The notes beneath the pieces were generated by a model. It did not search any database. It saw only the letters and a list, made by a program, of their open reading frames with translations, and was not told the origin of the DNA. Below are positions 8,699 to 17,387 of a DNA stretch of 32,537 nucleotides, piece by piece (the stretch's first letter is position 1; each line of letters starts with the position of its first letter). Origin of the DNA: Burkholderia sp. Bp8992 (lineage in GTDB: Bacteria > Pseudomonadota > Gammaproteobacteria > Burkholderiales > Burkholderiaceae). Where the stretch lies: positions 1 to 32,537 of the forward strand of contig NZ_QTQI01000049.1 in NCBI RefSeq assembly GCF_003853705.1, written 5' to 3'. A program made the translations under genes and the position numbers.

Positions 8699-9184
8699 AT
8701 GATCGCGTTCGTGACTTCCGCGTTGCTGTGGGGTTCGGCCGTCGGCTGCGGGCTGATGGCCGGCGTGTACTTCGCGTTCTCGACGTTCGTGATGACGTCG
8801 CTCGGCCGGCTCGCGCCGCCGGCCGGCGCGGCCGCGATGAACGCGATCAACGTCGACATCGTGCGTTCGCCGTTCATGCCGCTGTTCCTCGGCACGACGC
8901 TGATGGCGCTCGCGCTCGTCGTGATCGCATTGTTCGATCGCGACCAGCCGGGCGCGATGGCGGCGGTCGCGGGCGGCGTGCTCTATGTGTTCGGCATGTT
9001 CGCGGTGACGATGGCCGTCAACGTGCCGCTCAACGACGCGCTTGCCGCGGCCGATCCGGCGAGCGTGCAAGGCGCGGCACTGTGGACGCGTTACGTGCAC
9101 GACTGGACGATGTGGAATCACGTGCGCACGGTCGCTTCGGCGGCTGCGTGCGCGTGCTTCATCGCGGGGATCGCGGCACGGTAG
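8699..9184 (+). CDS. DUF1772 family membrane protein
   Basis: A 161-residue inner-membrane protein of the DUF1772 (anthrone-oxygenase-like) family. Four hydrophobic segments are visible, at about residues 1-28, 60-80, 90-112 and 140-160. The family features NVPLNDAL and the WTRYVHDWTMWNHVR block precede the last helix. The start at 8699 is preferred because GGAG sits about 9 bp upstream; an in-frame ATG at 8684 would overlap the previous gene. It is probably translated with the NmrA-like gene. Function in bacteria is not established; fungal relatives are oxygenases acting on polyketides. Confidence 0.8.
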   Translation: MIAFVTSALLWGSAVGCGLMAGVYFAFSTFVMTSLGRLAPPAGAAAMNAINVDIVRSPFMPLFLGTTLMALALVVIALFDRDQPGAMAAVAGGVLYVFGMFAVTMAVNVPLNDALAAADPASVQGAALWTRYVHDWTMWNHVRTVASAAACACFIAGIAAR

Positions 9185-9240
9185 CGTCGTCGCTACGCCG
9201 AAGTGCCGCCCGCGATTTGTGAATACCCGTCGTTCACGGG
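9181..9240. terminator. Two short hairpins between convergent operons
   Basis: A perfect 6-bp stem with a 4-nt loop (9181-9196) overlaps the DUF1772 stop codon. A second 5-bp stem (9226-9230 against 9236-9240) lies just before the stop codon of the efflux channel on the other strand. Together they may end both transcripts. No long T-tract is present. Confidence 0.35.
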
Positions 9241-9250
9241 CGTACGGAGG

Positions 9251-10678
9251 TTACCGCTGCGCCACCGTGCCCGTCTCCCACCAGCCGCCGCCCAGCACCT
9301 TGTACAGCGTGATGAGGTTGGACTGCTTGGCGAGCATGTCCGTGACCAGTTGCTGCTGCGCGGTGTAGAGCGTCCGCTGCGCATCGAGCAGGGTCAGGAA
9401 GCTGTCGGTGCCGCTGCGGTAGCGCGCCTGCGCGAGATCGTAGTACTGCTGCGCCGAGTTCACGTAGTCACGGTCCGCGGCCACCTGGGTGACATACGTG
9501 GTGCGTCCCGCGAGCGCATTCGACACTTCCTTGAACGCCGTCTGGATGGCTTTTTCGTAGTTGGCGATGTCGATGTCCTTTTCGACTTTCGCCACGTCCA
9601 GCGTGGCGCGGTTGTAGCCGAAGTCGAAGAGAGGCACCGAGATGGACGGCGCGAATGTCCATGCGCCCGTGCCCGCCTTGAAGAGGTTCGAGAGGCTGCC
9701 GCTCGTGGTGCCCGCGGAAGCCGTCAGCTCGATCTTCGGAAAGAACGCGGCGCGCGCCGCGCCGATGTTGGCGTTGGCGGCCTTCAGCGTGTGCTCGGCT
9801 TCGACGATGTCGGGCCGGCGCGCGAGCAGATCGGACGGCACGCCTTCGCCGATATCAGTGAACGTGTTCTCGCTTTCCATCAGCGAAGCGCCCTGCGGCA
9901 AATCGTCGGGCAGCGGCGCGCCGATTTCGGCCACCATGTTGTTGCGGTCCTGAGCGACCGCACGCGTGTACGAGGCGAGACTCGACCGCGCGCTCGCCAG
10001 CGAGTTCTCGGCCTGGCGCACGTCCTGCAGCGACGCGCTGCCCATCTTCATCATGTTCACCGTGAGGTCGTAGGTGTGCTGGTCCGCATCCACGGTGTTC
10101 TGCGCGATCTGCAACGAAGCCTCGTCGGAGAGCAGTTGCAGATAGTCGGTGGCGACGGTCGCGATCAGGCTGATCTGCGTGCTGGTGCGCGCGGCGTCCG
10201 TGGCGAGGTACTGCTCGAGCGCCTGGCGCTTCAGGCTGCGCAGGCGGCCGAAGAAGTCGATTTCCCACGACGTGAGGCCCACGCTCGCGCTGCTCGAGCT
10301 GTATGCGCTCGTGGAGCCTGCCACGCGTTCGCGCGTGACCGAGCCGGATGCGTTGATGGTCGGTCCGACGTTGGCGCGCGCAATGCGGTACTGCGCTTCG
10401 TACTGCGCCACGTTGAGCGCGGCTACGCGCATATCGCGGTTGTTCGCGAGCGCGAGTTCGATCAGCTTTTGCAGTCGCGGATCCTTGAAGAAGTCGCGCC
10501 AGCCGAGGTCGGCCCCCAGCGGGGCCGCAGCGGTGCTCTGCGCGGACTTCGGCTGCGCCTGCGCGGGCACGGCGGACCAGGTGTTGTCGACCGGAGCGGC
10601 CGGCCTTTGGTATGTCGGGTCCAGCGTGCAGCCTGCCAGCGCACCCGCGCAAAGAAGGGCGATCAGTGTGCGTTTCAT
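9251..10678 (-). CDS. Outer-membrane efflux channel lipoprotein (OprM/NodT family)
   Basis: A 475-residue TolC-like factor that forms the outer-membrane duct of the tripartite pump. The N-terminus [17 protein letters not shown] is a lipoprotein signal with acylated Cys17. Two outer-membrane-efflux repeats follow, with the typical motifs [12 protein letters not shown], the [21 protein letters not shown] block and [10 protein letters not shown]. The C-terminal region [11 protein letters not shown]-like ([21 protein letters not shown]) is the family hallmark. Its start overlaps the stop of the RND pump by an ATGA, so it is the last gene of the adaptor-pump-channel operon. An open frame extends past 10678 inside the pump gene but is only a shadow. 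Confidence 0.93.
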   Translation of the reverse strand: MKRTLIALLCAGALAGCTLDPTYQRPAAPVDNTWSAVPAQAQPKSAQSTAAAPLGADLGWRDFFKDPRLQKLIELALANNRDMRVAALNVAQYEAQYRIARANVGPTINASGSVTRERVAGSTSAYSSSSASVGLTSWEIDFFGRLRSLKRQALEQYLATDAARTSTQISLIATVATDYLQLLSDEASLQIAQNTVDADQHTYDLTVNMMKMGSASLQDVRQAENSLASARSSLASYTRAVAQDRNNMVAEIGAPLPDDLPQGASLMESENTFTDIGEGVPSDLLARRPDIVEAEHTLKAANANIGAARAAFFPKIELTASAGTTSGSLSNLFKAGTGAWTFAPSISVPLFDFGYNRATLDVAKVEKDIDIANYEKAIQTAFKEVSNALAGRTTYVTQVAADRDYVNSAQQYYDLAQARYRSGTDSFLTLLDAQRTLYTAQQQLVTDMLAKQSNLITLYKVLGGGWWETGTVAQR

Positions 10679-13600
10679 GCGTTGCCCTCGTTGATGTCGG
10701 CGGAGTTCGTGGTGTGACCGTGCTCCTTGAACAGTCTGCGCACCACGACGAAGAAGACCGGTACGAAGAAGATGGCGAGCACCGTGGCCGCGATCATGCC
10801 GCCCGTCACGCCCGTGCCGATGGCGTGGCGTGCGCCGGCGCCGGCACCCGTACTGATGACGAGCGGCAGCACGCCGAACACGAACGCGAGTGAAGTCATG
10901 AGAATGGGGCGCAACCGCATGTGGGCGGCTTCGAGTACGGCGTCCACGACGCTGTGTCCCTGCGCCTGCAGATCCTTCGCGAACTCGACGATCAAAATGG
11001 CGTTCTTCGTGGACAGCCCGATGGTGGCCAGCAGCCCCACCTTGAAGTAGATGTCGTTCGAAAGTCCGCGCCCGTGAGCGGCCAGTAACGCGCCCAGCAC
11101 ACCGAGCGGCACGACGAGCAGCACCGCAAGCGGAATCGACCAGCTTTCGTAGAGGCCCGCAAGGCACAGGAACACGACGACGAGCGAGATCGCATAGAGC
11201 ACCGTGGCTTGCGAGCCGGCCTGCTTCTCCTGATACGACTGGCCTGTCCATTCCACGGCGAAGCCGGGCGGCAGTTTGCGCGCAAGCTGTTCGACTGCCG
11301 TCATCGCCTCGCCGGTGCTCACGCCGGGCGGCGTGGCGGCCGAAATGCCCGTGGCGAGTTGCCGGTTGTAGCGCTCGATCTGTGGCGGCCCGAACGTCCA
11401 GTGGCTCTTTGCGAACGACGAGAAGGGCACCATCGTGGCGTCGTAGCCTGTCGTGCTCGTGGTGGTGCTCGAGGACGACAAGGACGACGAACTCGACGAA
11501 CTGCTGCCTGCCTTCACATACCAGTCGCCAAGGTCGGCAGGCATCATGCGATACGGCGCGTCCGACTGCACATAGACTTTCTGCACGCGCCCCGTGTCGA
11601 TGTAGTTGTTCACGTAGGACGAACCGAACGCGGTCTGCAGCGTGTCGTTGACGTCGGAGACGGAAAGCCCCAGCGCGTTGGCTTTTTCGCGGTCGATGTC
11701 CACCTGCAACTGCGGCGTGTCTTCAAGGCCGGACGGGCGCACCATCGCGAGTGTCGGTTCCTTCGACGCCATGCCGAGAAACTGGTTGCGCACCGCGAGC
11801 AGCTTGTCGTGGCCTGCGCCGCCGCGGTCTTCGATCTCGAAGTCGAGACCGCTTTGCGTACCCAGTTCCTGAATGGCGGGCGGATTCAGCACGAAGATGC
11901 GCGCGTCGCGATTGCCGCCGAAATGCTGGTTGGCGCGCGCGATGATGGCCGGCGCGCTGTCGCGCGAACCGCGCAGGCTCCAGTCCTTGAGCGTCACGAA
12001 CGCGATGGCGTTGTTCTGCCCCTGGCCGTTGAAGCTGAAGCCGTTGATGGCGATGACCTGCTTGACGCCAGGCTCGTCTTTCAGCACGTACTGCTCCACG
12101 GCCTCCACCGTCTTCAGCGTACGCGAGGCCGGCGTGCCCGCGGGCGCGCTGATCGACACGATGAAGTAGCCCTGGTCTTCGTCAGGCAGGAACGAGGAGG
12201 GCAACGTGACGTAGAGCAATGCCACGACGCCGGCGATCACGCTGTAAAGAAGCATGTAACGCGCGGGCCGCGCGACCACGCGTGCGAGCGAGGAACTGTA
12301 GCCCGCATTGCTCTTGGCGAACCACCGGTTGAACCAGCCGAAGAAGCCGCGCTTTTCGTGATGCTCCACGTCGGCGCGCTTGAGCAACGTGGCGCACAGC
12401 GCAGGCGTGAGCGTGAGCGCGAGCATGACCGACAGCAGCATCGCCGAGACGATGGTGATGGAGAACTGCCGGTAGATGGCGCCCGTGGAGCCCGCGAAGA
12501 ACGCCATCGGAATGAAGACGGCGGTGAGCACCGTGGTCACGCCGACCAGGGCGCCGGTAATCTGCCCCATCGCCTTGTGCGTGGCTTCCTTCGGGCCGAG
12601 CTTCTCCTCGCTCATGATGCGCTCGACGTTTTCCACCACCACGATGGCGTCGTCCACGAGCAGGCCGATGGCGAGCACCATCGCGAACATTGAAAGCACG
12701 TTGATCGAAAAGCCGATCATCGACATCACACCGAACGTGCCGAGCAGCGCAACGGGCACCACGATGGTGGGAATCAGCGTGGCGCGCACGTTCTGCAGGA
12801 ACAGGTACATCACGAGGAAGACCAGTACGACCGCTTCGAATAGCGTCTTCACGACCTCTTCGATCGAGATGCGAACGAACGGCGTGGTGTCGTACGGGTA
12901 ACTGATCGCGACGTCCTTCGGCAATTGCAGCTGGATTTCGGCGAGCTTCGCGCGCACCGCGTTGGCTGCATCCAGCGCGTTGGCGCCCGTGGCGAGCTTG
13001 ATGGCGAGCGCGGACGCCGGCTTGCCGTTCAGACGCGACGAGGTGTCGTAGCTGTCGCCGCCCACCTCCACGCGCGCCACGTCCTTCAGCAGCACGCGCG
13101 AGCCGTCGCTGTTCACGCGCAGCAGGATGTCGGCGAACTGGTCTGCGGTCGTCAGCAGGCTCGACGAGCGAATGGTCGCGTTGATGGCCTGCGAATCCGT
13201 TGCCGGCGAGCCGCCTACCTGCCCCGTGGAAAGCTCGACGTTCTGGTTCGTGATGGCCGTGGTCACGTCGGAGGGCGTGAGTCCGAAGCTGTGCAGCTTC
13301 ACCGGATTGAGCCAGATGCGCATGGCGTGCTGCGCGCCGAACAGCGTCACGTCGCCCACGCCGTTCAACTGCGCGAGCGGATCTTCGATCCGGGTCGCGA
13401 TGATGTTGCCGAGATCCACCGAATTCCAGGTGCCGCCCGGCGACGAGAGCGCGATGATCATGAGGAAGTTCGTCGACGCCTTCGCTACCTGCACACCTTG
13501 CTCCTGCACCGTTTGCGGCAGGGTAGGCGTGGCCTGCGTCACCTTGTTCTGCACCTGCACCTGCGCGATGTCGGGATTCGTTCCGGGATTGAACGTCAGC

Positions 13601-13872
13601 GTGATGGTGGCCTGCCCGGCGGAACTGCTCGTGGACGACATGTACAGCACGTTGTCGATGCCGCTCAGCTTCTGCTCGATCACCTGGGTCACGGTTGCAG
13701 CGACGGTGTCGGCGGAGGCGCCGGGGTAAGTGGCCGTCACCTGCACCGAAGGTGGCGCGATGGTGGGGTACTGCGCGACGGGAAGACTCGTGACTGCCGC
13801 CGCGCCCACCAGCATGATGACGATGGCCATGACCCACGCGAGAATGGGACGCTTGATGAAGAACTCTGCCAT
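10675..13872 (-). CDS. RND multidrug efflux pump (HAE-1 family, AcrB-like)
   Basis: A 1065-residue inner-membrane proton-driven transporter, slightly longer than AcrB (1049). It begins [10 protein letters not shown], the standard HAE-1 N-terminus. Twelve transmembrane helices are expected; the proton-relay motif [13 protein letters not shown] (TM4) and the Lys-bearing [15 protein letters not shown] (TM10) are intact. The periplasmic porter and docking parts are present. An oddity is a low-complexity Ser/Thr run at residues 790-808, before TM8, not seen in AcrB or MexB as I know them. It follows the adaptor gene by 12 bp and overlaps the channel gene. A divergent two-component system probably controls it. 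The drug spectrum cannot be told from sequence. Confidence 0.95.
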   Translation of the reverse strand: MAEFFIKRPILAWVMAIVIMLVGAAAVTSLPVAQYPTIAPPSVQVTATYPGASADTVAATVTQVIEQKLSGIDNVLYMSSTSSSAGQATITLTFNPGTNPDIAQVQVQNKVTQATPTLPQTVQEQGVQVAKASTNFLMIIALSSPGGTWNSVDLGNIIATRIEDPLAQLNGVGDVTLFGAQHAMRIWLNPVKLHSFGLTPSDVTTAITNQNVELSTGQVGGSPATDSQAINATIRSSSLLTTADQFADILLRVNSDGSRVLLKDVARVEVGGDSYDTSSRLNGKPASALAIKLATGANALDAANAVRAKLAEIQLQLPKDVAISYPYDTTPFVRISIEEVVKTLFEAVVLVFLVMYLFLQNVRATLIPTIVVPVALLGTFGVMSMIGFSINVLSMFAMVLAIGLLVDDAIVVVENVERIMSEEKLGPKEATHKAMGQITGALVGVTTVLTAVFIPMAFFAGSTGAIYRQFSITIVSAMLLSVMLALTLTPALCATLLKRADVEHHEKRGFFGWFNRWFAKSNAGYSSSLARVVARPARYMLLYSVIAGVVALLYVTLPSSFLPDEDQGYFIVSISAPAGTPASRTLKTVEAVEQYVLKDEPGVKQVIAINGFSFNGQGQNNAIAFVTLKDWSLRGSRDSAPAIIARANQHFGGNRDARIFVLNPPAIQELGTQSGLDFEIEDRGGAGHDKLLAVRNQFLGMASKEPTLAMVRPSGLEDTPQLQVDIDREKANALGLSVSDVNDTLQTAFGSSYVNNYIDTGRVQKVYVQSDAPYRMMPADLGDWYVKAGSSSSSSSSLSSSSTTTSTTGYDATMVPFSSFAKSHWTFGPPQIERYNRQLATGISAATPPGVSTGEAMTAVEQLARKLPPGFAVEWTGQSYQEKQAGSQATVLYAISLVVVFLCLAGLYESWSIPLAVLLVVPLGVLGALLAAHGRGLSNDIYFKVGLLATIGLSTKNAILIVEFAKDLQAQGHSVVDAVLEAAHMRLRPILMTSLAFVFGVLPLVISTGAGAGARHAIGTGVTGGMIAATVLAIFFVPVFFVVVRRLFKEHGHTTNSADINEGNA
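11449..11505 (-). other. Ser/Thr-only insertion within the RND pump
   Basis: These 57 bp encode 19 residues that are all Ser or Thr except one Leu (pump residues 790-808). The serines use AGC, AGT, TCG and TCC in a mix, so this is not a simple trinucleotide slippage tract. It sits in the second periplasmic loop, in a part corresponding to the porter/docking domain of AcrB. Confidence 0.8.
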
Positions 13873-13884
13873 GCCGTTCTCCGC

Positions 13885-15150
13885 CTAGCGCTGTGCCGAC
13901 ACGGTCGAGGCCGTGTCTGTCGCGGGTGCCGCGGGTGCCGCGGATGCCGCGTGCGCCTGCGTCTGCGGCGTATCGGCCGCCACCTTGACCGGCGCGCCCG
14001 CATGCACGCTCTGCAGGCCGCTCACGATCACGCGGTCGCCGGCGTGCAGGCCCGAGGTCACGATCCATTGGTCGCGGAATGCGTTGTCGGCCACCACCTG
14101 CACTTGCTGCGCGTTGCCGGCCGCATCCGCCACGTAGACGCTCGCCTTGCCGTCCGACGCGCGCGTCACGGCCATCTGCGGCACGAGTATCGCGTTGTCG
14201 TTCTCGCCTTCTTCCAGGCGGGCACGCACGAACATGCCCGGCAGCAATTCGCGTTCGGGGTTCGGGAACGTGCTGCGCAGCGTGACCGAACCCGTGGTGG
14301 CGTCCACCGTGACGCCGGAGAACTGCAGCGTGCCGGGATGGGCGTATTCGGTGCCGTCTTCCATCACGAGCGTGACGGCGGCGCTGTCGCTGCCCGTCTT
14401 CCTCAGGCGCCCGGAAGCGAAGGCCTTGCGAAGCCTCAGCCATTCCGTGCTGGAGCGCGTGACGTCGAGGTACATCTGGTCGAACGCCTGGATGGTGGCG
14501 AGCGCGGTGGTCTGGTTCGAGGTGACGAGCGCGCCTTCTGTCACGGTCGATGCGCCGATGCGTCCGGAAATGGGCGCACGCACGCGCGTGTATTCGAGGT
14601 TCACGCGCGCGGATTCGAGCGCCGCCTCGCCGGCCGTGACGCTCGCGGCGTCTTCGCGAACCGCAGCGATGGCATCGTCGTAGTCCTGCTTGCTCACGGC
14701 GTTGATCTTCACGAGTTCGGAGTATCGGTCCGCTTTCGTCCTCGCCGAGGCCAGCGTGGCGCGGGCGTTTTCGAGCGTGCCACGCGCCAGGTCATAGGCA
14801 GCCTGGTAGGTGGCCGGATCGATTTGGTAGAGCACCTGGCCCGCCTTCACGTCGCCGCCTTCCACGAACAAGCGCTTGAGGATGATGCCGCTCACCTGCG
14901 GTCGCACGTCGGAGACCTTCTGCGACGAAAGGCGGCCGGAGAGCTCGGTGGTTTCGACGATGTGCTGCGGCGCGAGCGAGAGCACGCCCACCTGTGCGGT
15001 CTGCGAGGCGGAGCCGCCGGGCGGTGCGCCTGTTTGCCTGTTGCAGCCGGCGGTTCCGACTATCGCAAGTATCGAGAGTGCGGCACACAGCTGGCGCGGC
15101 CTGCACGTCATGTGGTGATGCGCGTGGTTCGGGAGGATTGGCGTCTTCAT
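13885..15150 (-). CDS. RND efflux periplasmic adaptor (AcrA/MexE-like lipoprotein)
   Basis: A 421-residue membrane fusion protein that links pump and channel. A lipobox (ILAIVGTAGC, Cys36) follows a basic N-terminus. The order is typical: beta-barrel start (VTELSGR-like ETTELSGRLSS), lipoyl half with GDVKAGQVLYQIDP, an alpha-helical hairpin rich in Ala/Glu, the second lipoyl half (VRAPISGRIGA), then the barrel with NPERELLPGMFVRARL. It starts at 15150 after a GGAG; an internal ATG at 15111 is possible but has no ribosome-binding site. The stop lies 12 bp before the pump start. The gene is first in the operon, but its upstream region is occupied by a TnpB element, so its present promoter is unclear. 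Confidence 0.93.
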   Translation of the reverse strand: MKTPILPNHAHHHMTCRPRQLCAALSILAIVGTAGCNRQTGAPPGGSASQTAQVGVLSLAPQHIVETTELSGRLSSQKVSDVRPQVSGIILKRLFVEGGDVKAGQVLYQIDPATYQAAYDLARGTLENARATLASARTKADRYSELVKINAVSKQDYDDAIAAVREDAASVTAGEAALESARVNLEYTRVRAPISGRIGASTVTEGALVTSNQTTALATIQAFDQMYLDVTRSSTEWLRLRKAFASGRLRKTGSDSAAVTLVMEDGTEYAHPGTLQFSGVTVDATTGSVTLRSTFPNPERELLPGMFVRARLEEGENDNAILVPQMAVTRASDGKASVYVADAAGNAQQVQVVADNAFRDQWIVTSGLHAGDRVIVSGLQSVHAGAPVKVAADTPQTQAHAASAAPAAPATDTASTVSAQR

Positions 15151-15170
15151 CAGAATTTGCTCCGAGAGAC

Positions 15171-15188
15171 CCCGCCATTGATGGCGGG
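15171..15188. repeat. Perfect hairpin near the left end of the TnpB element
   Basis: CCCGCCAT and ATGGCGGG form a perfect 8-bp inverted repeat around two bases. It lies 21-38 bp upstream of the adaptor start codon and 55-72 bp before tnpB. It may be the left-end recognition hairpin of the element, and when transcribed toward the adaptor gene it could also affect that transcript. Confidence 0.55.
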
Positions 15189-15242
15189 CAGGAAAGGAGT
15201 GCTGTTGACAGGCAACTTCTTCCACGGGTTAGGATCACCTGC

Positions 15243-16295
15243 ATGATCCTTGTCTATCGCTACCGGGTGAAGTCGCTCAACGGACTGCTCAACAAGCAGA
15301 GCCGTGCGGTGAACTACATCTGGAATTTTTGCAATGACACGCAGAAGCACGCGCTCAAGTGGAACAAGAAGTGGCCGACCGGTTTCGACTTGAATGTGCT
15401 CACGACCGGCAGCAGCAAGGCGCTCGGCATCCACTCCGGCACGATCAACGCGACGTGCGAGCAATATGCGAAGTCGCGCAGTCAGCACCGTCGGCCCTAC
15501 CTGCGCTATCGCGGCAGGAAATCGCTCGGCTGGGTGCCGCTGAAGGGACGTGACCTGAAGCGCGAAGGTGACGCGTTCCGTTTTGCCGGCAACACCTTCC
15601 GCGTGTTCAACAGCCGACCGCTTCCCGAAGGCAAGATCAAGGATGGAACCAACTTTGCGCAGGACGCACGCGGCAACTGGTTTCTCAACATCGTGATCGA
15701 GATGCCGGATGTTCAGGCTCGCCCGATCCGTTCCGGCGTTGGCATCGATCTTGGCCTGAAAGACTTCGCCACACTTTCGACAGGCGAGAAGCTGCCCAAT
15801 GACCGGTTCGGTCGACGAGCGGCGGAAAAGCTCGCGAAAACGCAGCGAGCGCGAAAGCACAAGCGACATATCGCGAAGCTGCACGCCAAAGTGGCGAATG
15901 CCCGTGCCGATTTCCAGCACAAGCTCGCGCTCGATCTGGTGCGGCGGTTCGATTACATCGCGGTCGGCAACATGTCGGCCGCAAAACTCGCCAGAACCAG
16001 GATGGCGAAAAGCGTCTACGACGCATCCTGGTCGTCTTTCCGGGACAAGCTCCGTTACAAAGCGATCGCGCACGGAGCCACGTTCGAGGAAGTCGACGAA
16101 AGCGGTTCGACCCAGTCCTGTTCGTCGTGCGGGTCGAAAGATAGTACGACGCGGCCGAAAGGTATCGCGGGACTGCGAGTAAGAGAATGGGCCTGCAGTG
16201 GATGTGGTGTCGTGCATGATCGTGATATCAACGCTGCGCTGAACATTCTCCGATGCGGACGTGCATCGCCAGGTGTGGGAATCCTCCGCCTTTAG
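15243..16295 (+). CDS. tnpB: TnpB-family RNA-guided nuclease homologue with atypical RuvC-II
   Basis: A 350-residue OrfB/TnpB protein, near full length for compact TnpB. The N-terminal helical part contains YIWNFCNDTQ. RuvC-I is intact (GVGIDLGLKDF, Asp169). The zinc ribbon has C293xxC296 and C318xxC321, and RuvC-III is HDRDINAALN. Where canonical TnpB has the RuvC-II Glu (as in VxxEDL/ENL), this protein has IAVGNMSA, with Gly242. A glutamate occurs at VDES (Glu286) just before the ribbon, and could take over the role. The 3' end of the gene runs into the omegaRNA-like right end. TnpB cuts DNA next to a target-adjacent motif, guided by RNA from the element end; whether this one is active is open. 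Confidence 0.88.
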   Translation: MILVYRYRVKSLNGLLNKQSRAVNYIWNFCNDTQKHALKWNKKWPTGFDLNVLTTGSSKALGIHSGTINATCEQYAKSRSQHRRPYLRYRGRKSLGWVPLKGRDLKREGDAFRFAGNTFRVFNSRPLPEGKIKDGTNFAQDARGNWFLNIVIEMPDVQARPIRSGVGIDLGLKDFATLSTGEKLPNDRFGRRAAEKLAKTQRARKHKRHIAKLHAKVANARADFQHKLALDLVRRFDYIAVGNMSAAKLARTRMAKSVYDASWSSFRDKLRYKAIAHGATFEEVDESGSTQSCSSCGSKDSTTRPKGIAGLRVREWACSGCGVVHDRDINAALNILRCGRASPGVGILRL

Positions 16296-16332
16296 GTGGT
16301 GGAGGACGTCAACTTGGACCTGTTTGGGCATC
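16181..16332 (+). ncRNA. Predicted omegaRNA overlapping the tnpB 3' end
   Basis: In TnpB elements the guide RNA is transcribed from the tnpB 3' end through the right end, and the guide is the flanking DNA. Here the terminal part GGAATCCTCCGCC-loop-GGTGGAGGACGTCAA (16279-16312) matches the familiar end of such scaffolds: a GC stem, then GTCAA at the tip. The guide would begin at about 16313 (CTTGGACCTG). The 5' limit is a guess based on typical length. Confidence 0.45.
16283..16305 (+). repeat. Right-end hairpin of the TnpB element
   Basis: CCTCCGCC (16283-16290) pairs with GGTGGAGG (16298-16305) through 8 bp with one G-U in RNA, with a 7-nt loop. It lies 7 bp before the predicted element tip and inside the last codons and stop region of tnpB. 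Confidence 0.7.
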
Positions 16333-16637
16333 GCGATGTCGCGCGATGCGAGAACGGGACGGCACCGGACGCTTCGGTGGTACCTCAGCGGCACCGGTGC
16401 TGGACAAGGCGTAACGCTACCGATGGCACATTTTTTTGTGCTTACGGAAACTTACTGTCCAGTGACGCGCCCGGACAGGGAAAAGAGCATCGGGACTTCG
16501 GCGTACGAAATACCCTCGCGGCCCGGCCCTCGTAGCGGTTCCGTTAGCGATCGCAAATCACAGTAATATTCCGAAAGCCAGTCAGATCGCATCCGGGCTA
16601 CCATCATTCCGTCCTCACGCCGCCCTGAGTTCCCGAA
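16313..16637. promoter_or_regulatory. Upstream region of the two-component genes, probable former divergent promoter region
   Basis: About 325 bp with no gene. It has a perfect 10-bp palindrome GCACCGGTGC (16391-16400), a small hairpin around seven T (16426-16441), and a spaced inverted repeat CTGTCC-N12-GGACAG (16455-16478) that could bind a regulator. A -10-like TAATAT lies at 16564-16569, 68 bp before the regulator gene, without a good -35. If the TnpB element was inserted at 15150/16313, this segment was once the shared intergenic region of the pump operon and the two-component genes. Confidence 0.5.
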
Positions 16638-17387
16638 ATGCACCCACCTTCCATCCCCGACAGCGCCCCGCAAGTCCTGCTCGTCGACGACGATGCGGAA
16701 CTGCGCGACCTGCTGCGCAAGTTCTTCCAGCAGCGCGGCATCGAGTTCTCGGTTCTTCATGACGCAACGAATCTCGCGCGGCGGTTGGAGCGCGAGCGGC
16801 CGGCCATCATCGTGCTGGACCTCATGATGCCGGGCGTGGATGGCATTACCGCGCTCAAGCAACTGCGCGCGAGCGGCGACACGATTCCCGTCATCATGCT
16901 GACCGCGCGCGCCGAAGGCGCGGACCGCGTGCTTGGGCTCGAACTCGGGGCGGACGACTATCTGGGCAAGCCGTTCATGCCGCAGGAACTGCTCGCGCGC
17001 ATCCATGCAGTGCTGCGCCGCCAGGGGCTACCGCGAACCACGGCGGTGCGGGAGAAGCGCGCACCTTGCCGGTTCGGCCGCTTCGAACTGGATTTCTCGA
17101 CGCGCACGCTGCTGTGCGAAGGCACACCCGTGAAGCTTACTGGCGGTGAGTACGCGCTGCTCGAGGTGCTGGCCTCGCACCCCATGGAAACGCTATCGCG
17201 CACGCGGCTCATCGAACTGCTCCACGGTCCGGATGCCGAAGTGACCGAGCGCGGCATCGACGTGCCGGTATGGCGCCTGCGCCGCCTGATCGAGGACGAC
17301 CCATCCAATCCCCGACGGCTGCAAACCGTGCGCGGGATCGGCTACATGTTCATTCCCGACAACCCGGCCGATGAAGAGTCCACTTGA
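16638..17387 (+). CDS. OmpR-family response regulator
   Basis: A 249-residue two-component regulator. The receiver domain (about 12-125) has the acidic pair in VLLVDDD, the phosphorylated Asp61 (IIVLDLMMPG), Thr89 and Lys111 (GKPF). The C-terminal winged helix (about 145-240) shows LTGGEYALLEVL and the recognition part DVPVWRLRRLIEDD followed by VRGIGYMF. All catalytic residues are in place. Its 3' end overlaps the kinase gene by 17 bp. It lies divergent to the RND efflux operon, so control of the pump is the likely job, as in many OmpR-type pump regulators. A TnpB element now lies between the two. Confidence 0.94.
   Translation: MHPPSIPDSAPQVLLVDDDAELRDLLRKFFQQRGIEFSVLHDATNLARRLERERPAIIVLDLMMPGVDGITALKQLRASGDTIPVIMLTARAEGADRVLGLELGADDYLGKPFMPQELLARIHAVLRRQGLPRTTAVREKRAPCRFGRFELDFSTRTLLCEGTPVKLTGGEYALLEVLASHPMETLSRTRLIELLHGPDAEVTERGIDVPVWRLRRLIEDDPSNPRRLQTVRGIGYMFIPDNPADEEST

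Larger units (their letters stand above)
15151..16312 (+). mobile_element. Standalone TnpB element (IS200/IS605 superfamily, IS1341-like), ends approximate
   Basis: The element carries tnpB and no tnpA transposase. A compact left-end hairpin (15171-15188) and a right-end hairpin (16283-16305) followed by GTCAA fit the subterminal palindromes of this superfamily. The right end is placed at about 16312. The left end is less certain; TTCAT at 15146-15150 is a plausible flanking target motif, which would place the tip at 15151, directly against the start codon of the efflux adaptor. It separates the efflux operon from its divergent two-component genes. Confidence 0.6.

Noticed and set aside
9251-11251. 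A 666-residue version of the outer-membrane channel
   Set aside because: The extra N-terminal part overlaps the pump gene in another frame. A lipoprotein signal starts at 10678.
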